A stretch of DNA of 64,000 bases. Source: Lates calcarifer (Eukaryota; Chordata; Actinopteri; Centropomidae). The notes beneath the pieces were generated by a model. That model saw only the letters and a program-made list of their open reading frames with translations. It was not told the DNA's origin and did not search any database. The first letter of the stretch is position 1, and each line of letters opens with the position of its first letter. The stretch lies in assembly GCF_001640805.2 (NCBI RefSeq), contig NC_066838.1, forward strand, positions 9,846,066 to 9,910,065, in the 5' to 3' direction. A program made the position numbers and the translations under genes. Below are positions 35,480-46,559 of the stretch, in pieces.

Positions 35480-36880
35480 AGAAGACGACGAGAGCAGGCA
35501 TCAGAAAGACAGGTTTTAAGAGTTTACAGGCAAGGATAAAGACAAAGTCAGGCCACTAGTGTCGTCTATTGCCAAATACCTCAAATAATCACGCGAACTA
35601 CACCTCTGTTGACCACACTGCAGATATTCAAAGCATAAATTATGCTGTTTCCCTCTGTCGGATTGTTAATTTACAATCACTGATTCTCCTCAACTGATTT
35701 TCTCTGTAATGAGACATACCTCTGTTGCAGCTGCAGCTACTGTGGACCTTTCATTGCTTGATGAAGAACCCTTTCTGTGTAGCAGTAAAATTCTTCTAAT
35801 GTATCCTCCTAATTGAAGTTTCATGGCAGTTTTTATTTGTTCTCACACAGTGTAATGTCTTGCATTGATTATTTTTATTAATTGACTCACAGTGTTTGCA
35901 CTGTGTAGATTTTTCAGACCATTACTGTCATTAAGGGCTCCACAAATAAACCTGACTCACATGTTAGTTCTCTGGTTGCAGTCGCTATTAAATTTGTGGT
36001 TGAAATTTCTTCAGAAAAGGTCTCCACCATGACACGTTGTGCAGTCAGAGAATACATTTCACTTTACTTGCCTGCAGCTTTATCGCTGCCTCTGGTCTTC
36101 ACCTGTTGATGGAATATGCTGTTGTGACAATCCACCAACACTGTCTGCCAGTATCTTGTCAATGTGTTATCAGCATGAGGGCCGATTTGGCAAGGCCACA
36201 GACTGTCACAGCTGTAAACTCTCTCACACGCCACCACACTCACAGGCACTCCTGTATGCAAGCAAAGCCCCTGATCCCAACACATCACAATTCTAACCAC
36301 CCTGCTCCAGAAGTGCAGCTCTAATTATCCAAAGTCTGAACATTATAGTAAAAGAAATATGCTTATTTTGGTGAATGAACATATTTTGAACTAAAAGAAG
36401 AGAGTATACATCAGTTATTATTGTACAAACATCAAATGCATTTAGAATAGCATGCTTATCCAACCAGTGCTCTCATCTGTTACTTGCTCACAATCCATCT
36501 CTGCTAGTACACAGCTAAAACACAAACAAAGTGTACTGTTCTACACACTAATAACAGAGAGCAATTAGCTAAGCTGTTTGCTAATACAGGTACAGAATGT
36601 GCTAAGCCAGGGGGAGTGGGGGTCGGAGGGGAGAATGTGTACGTGGGTGTCTTGGCCTTGTGTGTGTGTTAGATGGCAGAGCAGGGATCTACAAGCATTA
36701 TATGTGTCCTGCCTAATCACTGTCATATGGAAAGGATTGAAGTGACCACTGCCACACAATGGGCCTGACCACACCAACTATCTGTCACCAACTAGGTCCC
36801 CTGTCTGAGTGCGTCTACGTATGCATGTGTATGAAACATTTGCATTAAATGTCAAGCATCTAGTGGACTCTCTCTCTCAT
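35480..36880. other. Intronic stretch, nothing specific
   Basis: Unique, moderately AT-rich. Overlapping frames at 36037-36324 show no domain. No recognised repeat. Confidence 0.5.
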
Positions 36881-36902
36881 ATACAGTGAGTGAACAGATA
36901 GA

Positions 36903-36933
36903 GGTTCAGTGTCTTGCTCAAGGACACTGGCTA
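36903..36933 (+). repeat. Fragment resembling a widespread fish dispersed repeat
   Basis: GTTCAGTGTCTTGCTCAAGG followed by ACACT is a phrase I know from dispersed repeats common in teleost genomes. Only about 30 bp is recognisable, so the family cannot be named. Confidence 0.35.
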
Positions 36934-37007
36934 TTGATAGGCATGGGTATAATAAATGTAATCTTCCAGTTATGTGACCATTGCTGTGACCTGCATGTGA
37001 GGACAAC

Positions 37008-37010
<3 letters not shown>

Positions 37011-37050
<40 letters not shown>
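37011..37050. repeat. (GT)20 microsatellite
   Basis: Forty uninterrupted bases of GT. Confidence 0.95.
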
Positions 37051-37052
<2 letters not shown>

Positions 37053-37187
37053 TTGTATGTGACTGCATGCCAGGGTTCGACAAACGTCTCCCATTTTTAA
37101 AATCAGTGTAACGTTCTTCTTCTTCACTGCCTAAATGACATTGATGACAGACACCTTTAGCTCGTAGATAAGACACACCTCAGTTTG

Positions 37188-37205
37188 TTTGCATGCGCAT
37201 GCAAA
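37188..37205. promoter_or_regulatory. 18-bp perfect palindrome with POU octamer and NRF1-like core
   Basis: TTTGCATGCGCATGCAAA is its own reverse complement. The right half plus the next base gives the exact octamer ATGCAAAT (37199-37206); the left half gives seven of eight on the other strand. The centre GCATGCGC overlaps the NRF1 consensus GCGCATGCGC. Binding is a prediction from motif only. Confidence 0.45.
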
Positions 37206-37798
37206 TCTCAGTTTGTATTTCTGTCTACGAACAAACAGGGCGCGATATTGCCCAAACTTCTGACAGGAAACAAGCCGAGTGTGCTAGCATGGCAGGGCTA
37301 GTTGAGGCCCATCTGCAAGCGCTTATCGTGATGGATCCAGCCCTCTAACCGCACAGCTAGCTGCTCGAAAGGGACAGAGATAGAGGGACGGAGAGAAGAC
37401 TGAGGTCATGAGAAATGAGACAGATGACAGAGGACAGCCCGGCCCAGGGAGGAGAAGCCGGGCAAAGCTGAAGCCTGTGCACTTTCATAAACCCCTCTCT
37501 AAATAAAGAACACATTATAGGTTATATCAATCAAAACTGAAAATGTGTAATCAGAATAACGGACGGCAGAGTGGATGGCAACTGGTAGATAGATGATGAT
37601 TCAGTCAGATGTGAGCTACTAGATCAGGATTTACAAGGCAAATTGTGGTGAATCTTCATTGTAATCTGACGCCTGAATCAAAGTATTCCCTCTTCTGGTT
37701 CTCTAGTCGCCATTTCCTCATTTAATTCTGCCTTTTTCAAATTATTGTGTAATTCAGCACTTTTCCTATTTTGCATTTTATTGTTTGCCCCTCTAAGC

Positions 37799-37853
37799 CA
37801 GTGCTTTCAAACCATTTTTGTGAGTGTCCCAACCCCCAGTTTGGGAACCATTG
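37799..37853. mobile_element. Short hAT-like terminal-inverted-repeat remnant
   Basis: The left end CAGTGCTTTCAAACC and the right end GTTTGGGAACCATTG are imperfect inverted repeats of the CAGTGGTTCCCAAAC type known from hAT-superfamily termini. Length is about 55 bp, with no coding capacity. The flanking octamers (37791-37798 and 37854-37861) agree at only about five of eight positions, so the target duplication is weak. It may be a much deleted MITE. Confidence 0.42.
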
Positions 37854-38074
37854 CACTATACTAGGCAGTGCAGCAGACAAAGAAAGCAGCTATGAACCAG
37901 GAACAAGCAGCAGAGTTGCTGTTGATCAGACATGTCCCCACAATGGTGGCTGTCACCTCTGACCCTCATACCCAAACATTGTTCAGGAGACCATTTGTTC
38001 CTGCGTCGCACAAACCAGCCGCCAGGGCATCCCCGTACCTTTGGCCAACCCCATTTCCTCTACTGAAAACAAGC

Positions 38075-38263
38075 CATCACCCCCCCCTCCTACAGCCACC
38101 ACCCCCGGCATCCGGCAGAACATGAGGCCCAGCACCAGCCACCGAGCTGCCTGCTCTTTATTGTGCCTTCTTCCTGCTGTACTTTTCTCCTGACCCCCTG
38201 TTGTTGTCCCCCCCTCTGCCACCCCTCCGCCTCTTCCTCTTCTTCAACCCCCCCCCCCCCCCC
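38075..38263. repeat. C/CT-rich low-complexity region ending in C16
   Basis: CCCCCC runs, CCACC units and CTCTTCCTCTTCTTC, ending with sixteen C at 38248-38263. In the transcript orientation this is G-rich. The run length is likely unstable and prone to sequencing error. Confidence 0.8.
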
Positions 38264-38915
38264 TTTCCACCAATCCCTGTTTCGTGCTAATTAATTTAAT
38301 CCTGTAAGCAGGTGTAAGCCCCGTCATTAAGTGGAGCCAAGTCACAGTAAATGGGGGATGAAGGGAAGGAGGGGTGCATTGTGAAAGCAAGGGCAGAGTG
38401 GGCATAAACAACAAATGTGGAAATTGGTGGCAAAGCGGAAAAATCCTGTTTTTTTTATACAAGGGGCAACAGGAGGAGGGTATGGAGGGGCAAGAGAGTC
38501 CAAAAGAGAGGGGGGGGAACCTTGTTTTCACTTTTTCTAAGGAGAGGAGTGGTAAAGTGAAGGGGCATTCAGTGGATGTTATATCGATATCTCTCCCTCT
38601 CTCACCATCCATTTCTCTCGCTTTCTCTCCTCTCTTTTTGTTTCTCTTCCCGGAGATACCTCCAATGGGAGTAGAGTGAAAAAGAAAGGGAGAAAGGGGT
38701 GAAAAATGGGGACGCAGGGCTTGTTTTTCCTCTCGGGGCCAAACAGAGCGGGACTATGGGTCTGAGTCCGCACAAGTTCTTTTTATTTGCCAACCATTCT
38801 TTCTCTGTCTCTGTCTATCCCTTTTGGTGGGACCAGGGGGGTCTGAATTGAATCTGTTTGAAGGGGGTGTGGGGCATCCAAGTGTTGTGAAGCAGTGGGT
38901 CTTAGCAACTGGTGA

Positions 38916-38964
38916 TGCCCCCTGGACTGCAGTTACAGAGATGCTGCTGTACCAATAGGGGGCA
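38916..38964. promoter_or_regulatory. CTCF-like site (plus), with a weaker divergent half-match beside it
   Basis: CCAATAGGGGGCA (38952-38964) matches the CTCF core CCA(C/G)(C/T)AGGGGGC at 11 of 12 positions on the plus strand. At 38916-38929, TGCCCCCTGGACTG reads on the minus strand as a weaker core pointing the other way. It lies in a relatively GC-rich area. Confidence 0.4.
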
Positions 38965-39384
38965 AAGGAAAGGGAAGAAAAGGAGCGAGGGGGGGGGGTG
39001 TTTGTTAGGTGGCATCCAGACCGCATGCCAGGAGCTCCCAAGTGGTTTCTTCCGCTGTGGCTCCTCTGTCTGTCCTCCAATGGGGCAGCAGTTTACCATG
39101 CTGCTCGCAGCCCTGGAGAAAGTAGACTGAGCGGGCTGCTATTCTTCTCCACTGGCCTCAATCCCCCGGCAGCAGTCAATCAATCCTGCTCTCCTGTCCC
39201 CTCTCCGTCTGTCAGCTTCTATCGGCACCTCAATCTGCCTTCCAGTGCACATCCTCTGGCAAAATAGAGGTCGCAATTCAGACGCTCACTTTCTCTCTCG
39301 CTCTCTCTTTTTCCCCCCTAATTCCTTTTTAACTCAGTGAGCGGGTGTCAGGGATACAACTCAGTGCATTCCTGCCTGGCTTGT

Positions 39385-39660
39385 AGCGCAACAAGCTATT
39401 GAGCAGGAGATAAGCCTCTCTTTTAGGAGGGGTTGAGGAGAATTGAATTCAGGCCCTGAGTGACGGGAGGAGGAAGATTTATCCCCGTTGGTGGACAATG
39501 CCGCCTTTTCGGGGACTTTAATCTCCCCAGGACAATGGGCCTGGTTTTCCTCCTACCACCAACTCCACCACCACCGCCACCCCCGTCCCTCTGCGCTTTT
39601 CCCACGATGGTTGCTGATTAGCACCACGGGCCGATTGGACATAAGCCATTATCTCTATCT
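39385..39660. promoter_or_regulatory. Possible cis-regulatory sequence in a GC-richer patch
   Basis: GAGCAGGAGATAAGCC, GGACTTTAATCTCCCC, GTTGCTGATTAGCACC and ATAAGCCATTATC occur with CpG-containing spacers and a CCACCACCG run. Composition is richer in GC than the intron average by eye. Confidence 0.28.
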
Positions 39661-40314
39661 TGTTGGATTTTTTTTTTTCTTCAGGGGGACTCATCTGTGT
39701 TTTTGTCAAGAGAGAAATAAGGGAGCTTGGAGAAAAGTGATAAAAAGATGGTGAGAGGGTAAAGGGTTTGCAAGGCGATGAAGAGAAATGAGGAGACAGA
39801 CAGACAGGGAAGAGAAAGTGAAAGGAGGCCGAGAATGGTGAAAAGAGTGCCGTGAGTGCCAAGTTCATTGAATGTGCTCAGGACAGAGGGTGATTCCACT
39901 CAGCTGGGGAGACACTCACACAAACACACACATGCACAGTCATTACTATGAGTCGTGCGACCCAGAGGAAAACAGGAAGGGTTAGAAAAGAGACAGTCAT
40001 CTTTAGGACAGAGTGGACTTTCCAGGATTTAGAGGTGGGTGGGGCTCGGATAAAGTAACCTGAACTGAGGCACTCTAATACAGCAGCCTTTCAATAAATC
40101 CAACCTTCATGATGGCTCTGACAAATTTTGCTGAAACTGTTTGAGACAGGCGTTGATTCTGGAGGCTATAGTCTGTGGTGCTGCTGAATAATTTTACAAT
40201 CAAATTATTTGCTAGTCTCATTATAGACGCTCACGGCTAAGAAAAGTGCCACATTAACAATAAGACAGATTTAAAAGTTCTGTTCAACGCAGTTGCCCAA
40301 ACCCATAACTTAAT

Positions 40315-40430
40315 TTGTAAAGGTCCTTCGCATTTCAATTTGCTAATGCATCTAATGCATTACCTACTGCGGCCTTGCAATGAAATGGCTAATTACTAGA
40401 GGACAGACCTTCTTGTATAATCACCTGTGG
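40315..40430. promoter_or_regulatory. Candidate cis-regulatory island with tandem CTAATGCAT
   Basis: CTAATGCAT occurs twice back to back (40343-40351 and 40352-40360). Each copy joins a homeodomain TAAT core to ATGCAT, similar to half-sites bound by POU-homeodomain proteins. AAATGGCTAATTACTAG follows at 40384-40400, and TTTCAATTTGC precedes. No other repeat nearby. Confidence 0.42.
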
Positions 40431-41032
40431 ACTTGTCCTGCAGTGACATTACATCACATCCCCATGTCTATGCAAACACAATAGTAAGTTATATCATAAC
40501 AGGACATGACAGGAGTGGTGGTCAAACCAATTAGAATTGCTTATTCCTAAATTGATAACACTTGGGTGATCTGTGACTCTAAGTCCATAAGGAGAATGAA
40601 AATATAATGATTATTTTCATTATCAATTGTTCTGTTGATTTTTTTTTTTTTTTTGATTGAGCGATTATTCATCCAATCTGTAAAAAGTAAGAAAATAGTG
40701 AAACAAATATGTATCATAATTTCCCAGAGTGTTGCTTGCTTTGTTCATGCTTCAGATGAACACTCTCTACAGGGCAACAGGGTCTGAATTTATAAACGCA
40801 TTACACATGCAGGGGTTGTTAGAAAGTCAGTAAGATATTATGGGTGGGTCGTAAGTGTTACGTAATGCAATGAGACATTATAATATCGAATCCCACTCTC
40901 TTGGCGTTGGTGAGACTCAATCTGCAGAGCGTTCACTCCGCTGTGAAAAGTTACAGCCTCACTCCCTTTCTCCTGTACTTGCACTCACAGCTGTGCACTC
41001 AATTCTCAAGCACACACATGCACGTTTCCTCG

Positions 41033-41051
41033 AAAAAAAAAAAAAAAAAAA
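41033..41051. repeat. A19 homopolymer
   Basis: Mononucleotide run within CA-rich sequence. No retrogene or SINE body is recognised upstream of it. Confidence 0.85.
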
Positions 41052-42359
41052 GCCCACACTCACATTACATTAAATCTCTGAATTATGGGTTACCAATTTC
41101 TAGTCAATGTACTGTGCGCCCTTTTTTCTGCTAAGCTGGATGTCTTGAGAGGAGTGTGTTTCCATGTCCAAACCACACCACGGGACGCTCCTAACCCAGC
41201 GGGACGATCTGAAAAAATAAATACTGCCATAATTACAGAAGAGAGAGACATGGGCCATGTCTGACATGACAAACCCCAGATGGATATCTCAGGCTGACCC
41301 TGCATGTGTTTGTGTATGTGTGTGTGTGGTGGGCATGTTTGTGTATATGTTTGTACCCCTTTTTGTGCAAGTTGGCGTGTGTGTATGTGCGTGCTTGAGT
41401 GGAAACATGACCTGTGTTCCACGTCTGCATGGGCCCCTGCTCTGCTGTGTGTTTTCCGGGGGACCATGATGGAGAGAAGGAGCGTGAGTGACACAATGTG
41501 AAGGTAAAGAAAAGGGACTAAGAGAGAAATGGGCAGTTTCAGGTAAAAAAAAACAGAAGCAGGAAAGACTGATTGAAATACAAAGGGATAGAAACTGAGG
41601 ACAAGAGAAGAAGAGACAGAGAGTACGCAGAGAGAAATCTCTGGATGTGATTTGGGGAAGCTTAGAGTAAATATTTATTTCCCATCGCAGGGCCTGTCAG
41701 TGGTAACGTGATGGATTCACCGCCTGATGTCTTCCAACACACACTGCTGCTATTCAAAGACGCCTGTCCCCCCTTGTGTTTATGGTGGCATGACTTGCAC
41801 TGTGGCAGACTGCTACACAATACAAAATGAGATACTTACACTGTGGGCGTGCGAACACACAGTTGTTGCCACACACATTTACACACACATACAGGCACAC
41901 ACAAACAGACAAACACACGTGTCTTATAAATGCATTCCTTTGTTGAAGGAAAGATTACGAGCTCAGCTTATCCCCGGTTGTTTTGCACTGTTTCCCTTTT
42001 TTGTGTTAATGTGTGTGTTTGAGTGTGTATGAGTGTGTTTTACATCCATTAATACCTGTCTTTGTGGCTGCACAATATGCTGATTTCAAGATATCTCTCT
42101 CCAACTCTCTCTTGTGCACACACACATATAATTTGTGCTTGTGTAATGTCTCTATCTTCGCTTGGAGAGCGGATTTAAAGAGACTGTGAAAAAAGAAAAT
42201 GTGACATGGGAGTAAAATAACTGACACAGGCGCATTTTAAAACAAAGTACAGAAGACTCTGCCATTGTGTAAGGAAAAAATAATGAAGATGAACGTTTTT
42301 TGATGTATTCTGTCTGATAAATTTCAAACACAGTCTAGCCTTTCCATTTCTGTCGCCTC

Positions 42360-42700
42360 TCAAAGTGCTTTCTCAGGGTTTCTCGCCCTTCCAGAGTTGT
42401 GAAATCCTGTCCGGGAAGAACTGCAAGGATCTCAGTCTCAGGAGGCCATTTTCCAGAGAAAGCCAGAACTTTGGCTCATCTCTGGTGCAACATTTTGCCA
42501 TTGGACGGTCCGGTCTGTGAGCTTGCGGGTTCCTCTGTCCCTCTGCACACCCCCTTCTGGTCATCGTTCTCCCCTCAAGCCCTCCGGATTTTTTTTTTTC
42601 TCCTCCCATCTTCCGAAATAGTCTTCCTAACGAGTGTTGGCCCATCCCTGTTCCCAGCTATAAAAACAGGCCCCGGTGGCCGAAGATGCTTAGAGAATGT
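42360..42700. promoter_or_regulatory. Possible cis-regulatory sequence with a TATA-like box
   Basis: Repeat-poor sequence with GGAGGCCATTTTCC, CATTTTGCCATTGGACGG, a CT/T-rich spacer (42555-42605) and CTATAAAAACAGG, where TATAAAA is at 42659-42665. There is no ORF or donor site downstream that would make it a convincing alternative promoter, and the gene is on the opposite strand. Confidence 0.25.
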
Positions 42701-42805
42701 GGTTATTATTGCACATACACACACATACGCAGGGGCCCCTCTCCAGTAGTTTGGTAAATGATGCCCCAAACTTAGCTTGGAGCAGGAATGAGTCCAAGGT
42801 TTCTT

Positions 42806-42828
42806 CTCATCATCATCATCATCATCAT
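42806..42828. repeat. (ATC)n trinucleotide run
   Basis: About seven ATC units. Confidence 0.85.
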
Positions 42829-43344
42829 TCCTCGGCAGGCCCATGACTCAGCCCGAGTCACATTATTTGTTCCAGAGAAAACATCATTTTTTTTTTCTGT
42901 CAAGCCTCTCTCTCGCCCTCTGTTTTCTCTCTTGCTAACTTAGGCTGTTATTCTTTCTTTTCATATCTTCCTACTTCTTTATCTCTTTTGCTCCCACTGT
43001 AAATTGTTTCTCGTGTCTTTGTTTTTCCCATCTCTCCATATGTTTGTCTCTCTCTCTCTCTTCTTACTCAACACACGCTTTCTGCCCATTTTTTTTTTTT
43101 CCATGGGCAGACTGTTCTTTAAGAAGCAGGCCGGAGTAATTCAAACAACATGGGTCTAATTTGCTATGACATGTTTCATTTCTGACCTCACTTCAGATAA
43201 CCATCTTGCTCTCTCCCTTTCTTTCTACATGTCTCTTTCTCTCTCTCACATTCGGGGATATGCTTTGGATGATATTCGTGGAGGATTCCTCTAACCATGC
43301 GCTCATGCTAACGGTTTTGCGGGTACTCAAAAAAGACCAAAATG

Positions 43345-43580
43345 TTTGCTTTTGCTTTGTAGGTCATTAAAACAAATGTATTCCTCGGGAGCCAAAAAAC
43401 TGCTGGACTCACCAAGAGCTGCCTGTCAGTTTCTTATCTGGATTCGAGGAGGTTTTCGGCGACCATGTTTCTGGAGGGTCACTTTCTTCATAAATTCAGA
43501 GTGGGCGATTACTATGCAGAGGAAGGGACATACCACAGGACATGATGTTTTGCCCAGGCGGACTCAACAATAAAATTTGA
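43345..43580. promoter_or_regulatory. Candidate cis-regulatory island
   Basis: About 230 bp of repeat-free sequence after a long CT/T-rich zone (42880-43255), with GGTCATTAAAACAAATG, TTTCTTATCTGG (GATA-type), GCGATTACTATGC and CAACAATAAAATTTG. The frame at 43346-43573 stays open through most of it but has no known domain. Confidence 0.36.
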
Positions 43581-44152
43581 CATTACTGGCAAATATGGGA
43601 TGGGGAGGTGGTTGAGGGGGGGATGACAGGAAATGACTGAACAGTTCAATTTGGGTGCTGGGGTAAGTCGGAGTGAAAAAACTTGACAGGCGCAGCACAC
43701 TCTGCTGCCAACCCCGAAAGCCACAAATATGAGCGTGTTCCCTGAGAAGTCGGCCATGTGAAAACAAAAGTGCCTGGCAGTGGGCAGCGGAGAGAGGTTG
43801 AGGGAGGAGAGGGAGAGGACTGTGGAGGTTTAATTTAGGTGAGAGGTCAACATGGAGCCAAAGCCAGAGGACGCTCACTGAAGATGACATGTCTCTACCG
43901 CTGCCCTTCGCCAACGCACACACATAAAACATGTTGATGCCGTCTATCGTTCTCTCCAACACATACATACACCCCCTTCGGGGCCTTCATCGCAATTTTG
44001 AGTCCCAGTCTTGTGTGCTTGCAGCCCAGAGGGAAGAGCCAGAGAAGGGCAGGCCAGTTTGTACACACTCTGGAAAGGTCAAAAGAACAGTCACACACAC
44101 CATCATCGCAACCACAGGGAGGAACAACATCTATATTAAAACATTCCTATTT

Positions 44153-44170
44153 AAAAAAAAAAAAAAAAAA
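44153..44170. repeat. A18 homopolymer
   Basis: Mononucleotide run preceded by AT-rich unique DNA. No AATAAA plus gene body before it on the plus strand, so not a processed pseudogene tail. Confidence 0.85.
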
Positions 44171-44284
44171 GACTTATGACAAATAAATTGTTAATTGAAT
44201 GATGTTTTCCTCTTTTCAGTCACAATTGTCTGTTAGAAAAGAAAAAGAATAAAAACAGACAAAACTGGTGATTTGTGAGATGTG

Positions 44285-44425
44285 AATGGCCAGTTCAACA
44301 ATACGCTGTAAAAATTATTACGCTCCGGTCTGTGAATATTGCGCTTTCGGAGCTCTGCAAACTGGCCGACTTTTACGACTTAGCTGCGGAAGGGAACAAT
44401 TCATGACTTTACAGCCATCACAACA
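44285..44425. promoter_or_regulatory. Candidate cis-regulatory island with 8-bp inverted repeat
   Basis: GGCCAGTT (44288-44295) and AACTGGCC (44360-44367) are inverted copies bracketing CTGTAAAAATTATTACGC and GTGAATATTGCGC. CpGs are frequent for intronic fish DNA. Texture resembles constrained non-coding sequence. Confidence 0.4.
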
Positions 44426-44429
44426 CAGA

Positions 44430-45565
44430 TCATAAACATGCCAATGGTGTATAATGTGACATGGCCATTGTAGATGAGGCTGTTGACAGCTGTCACACAA
44501 AGACTACATCATGGATCTTGTTCATCTCTAACAGATGCTGAATTATTGCGGTATATAAATACCATATAGTAGGCATCACTGTGTGGAAATGTGGCATCAG
44601 GGTGGCTTGTGGCTGAGGAAAATATCCCACAACATAAAAGTCAACTACAGCCCGTCAACATCCATGCATCCTGTTGAGTCAAACTATCTGCTTTTTCTTT
44701 ATCTGCATCTCATTGTAAGTCACACTATAAAGTGTCAGCTAAATCGCTAAAATGTATCTGAAATAGCATTTGAGTGAGCTGCACGTGGTTACTCATTTGA
44801 CACAGATTTTTCCTTACAATGTCGAAACTTGTATCAAAGTATCCAATGCAAACGCCTTCAGACTAATTTAAAAACGGTGTGATTCCCACCCAGAAACAAG
44901 CATTGGGACAGATGCCCTGTATCTATAACATACCCTGTATTCCTTGTAGAAATCCAAGCACACCGCAAATAGCTAGCAATCGTAAGAACAAGGCCTCCCC
45001 CCACCCCGCACCCCAAATCTGCACACTGAGCCAATGCAAAGCGGCTGAACTGTACCAACTAATGCCTTTGGCCGCTCTAACAGCTACATTGCCGCTGCCT
45101 CGTCCCTCATGTGCACCAACAAGTGATGTGTGTGTAAATGCAAGTGTGTTTTTCTGAGGGAGGAGGCGCTTTGTGTGTGTAAGTGCACTCACTGCACATG
45201 TGTGTGTAAGCATGCGGCCATTTGCATAGTGCAGGCCATAAGAAAGACTTCATTCACAGCTCCTATGAAGTTAGCCAGAGGCTCACCTCAAGATGTTCAC
45301 ACTCCAGACCTGCCAATTGTAAACAGAGTCAACTCTGTCTCTCTGAATTCACTCACTCTTCCTTTGGTTTTTTTGATGGGATGCCTCAGAGTTAGCTCAA
45401 AGTACCAGTAGATCCAGGGAGTTTAGAAGTTTTAGGTGAATACTTGAAAATTTGAAATATGTGTATGTTTTCATGAGCTGTTATTACATATGCAAATATA
45501 TTTAAGAAGACATGACAAGATTACATAGTAAACTGTGCACCTGAGGAGAGAGAGGTTGTGTGCAG
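44430..45565. other. Intronic stretch, nothing specific
   Basis: Unique sequence with short TG pieces near 45130-45200. No exon, mobile element or strong motif cluster seen. Confidence 0.45.
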
Positions 45566-45570
45566 GCATC

Positions 45571-45695
45571 CACTGGTCTAATGCTTAAGGTGCGTACCTC
45601 ATAACCATAACATCCACGGATAACCTTCTCTCTCTGCCTTTGTTTCCTGCCTCTCTCTAGAATGTCAGCTGTCAAATGAAGGCAAATGCTGCTGA
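45571..45695 (+). mobile_element. Degraded tRNA-derived SINE (teleost type)
   Basis: A tRNA-like head (GGTCTAATGCTTAAGGTGCG, then ACCTCATAACCATAACATCCACGG) holds positions corresponding to the A and B boxes. Next come a CTCTCTCTGCC / TTTCCTGCCTCTCTCTAG body and TCAGCTGTCAAATGAAGGCAAA. That order (tRNA head, CT-rich body, CAGCTGTC...AAAGGC tail) is known from tRNA SINEs in fish. Divergent, with no clear target duplication, so probably old and inactive. Confidence 0.6.
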
Positions 45696-46395
45696 GCTGC
45701 AGCATGGTGATAATTCTTTATCTACAGCAGAATACACAAAGGTAACACAGTATATACAAGGTATACCTCTGTTTTAGTGTTTTTTCCTAGCATTTCTGCA
45801 TATGAAAACAGGTGGTTGTAAACATACCTAGTGGCACAAGTTGATTGGTGGAGTGTGTTACTTACAGGCCTATCTTTTTATCAGTATGTTGCCTGAACTG
45901 CACTCGAAAGGCTACTGTTGGTTTTTCTTGAGATTATATCAGAGATTTTTTTTCCACTTCATGACGTTTTTCTGAACCCTAGCATTGAACCGATGACCTC
46001 TCAATGGCCAGCACTTCCTCTGATGGCAGAAAACCAGCAGAGTCAATTTGATTAGCTGCCACTCCTTCTTCCAATACAGCCTCAGGTAATGAGGTATGTC
46101 TGGAAGTAGGTGGAGGGGGGCAAGATGAGGTGGGGGGTATTAGGGTTGAGGAGGGGGAAGTTAGCTGAGGTGGGCATGTGGAGGGGTAAGGGACCCTTCA
46201 AAAACTTCAAAGGCCTGGGATTGGACACAAAACACACGTTATGAGGAGGGGGGGTGAGGAGGGACCACACAAATCTAATTTTGCTAAAAAGGGGAAATTC
46301 AGACAATGAGGAGTTGGAGGTAAACTACTTTTGACCCCACTTTTACCTGGTTACCCCCACCTATCTGTTCCCCATCCCTTCCTCCCTCCCTCCTT

Positions 46396-46508
46396 TCCAG
46401 ATCTGATTAAGCCGCGGTGGAAGGGAGCCTCCACTCGTTAAAGAACCCTGTCATGACAAAGAGAAACACAAAGCATGACCTGCCTTCAATTGGAAACGGA
46501 TCCACAGT
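46396..46508. promoter_or_regulatory. Candidate cis-regulatory island, short
   Basis: CAGATCTGATTAAGCCGCGG, CTCGTTAAAGAACC, TGTCATGACAAAG (with palindromic TGTCATGACA at 46451-46460), then CTTCAATTGGAAACGG. It lies between a CT-rich run and a purine tract. Confidence 0.36.
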
Positions 46509-46559
46509 GGAGGGGCAAATAGGGAGGGAGCCAGAGGAAGAGAAAGAGGGAGAGAGATG

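Noticed and set aside
42659..42665. TATAAAA as an alternative promoter
   Set aside because: On the plus strand, opposite to prdm16; no downstream exon or donor that could be supported.
44153..44170. Poly(A) tract as the tail of a processed pseudogene
   Set aside because: No gene-like sequence, AATAAA context or target duplication upstream of it.
45960..46025. Sequence ending GAACCGATGACCTC as a tRNA or SINE piece
   Set aside because: Only the T-arm-like phrase is similar; no cloverleaf or A box can be formed, so not called.
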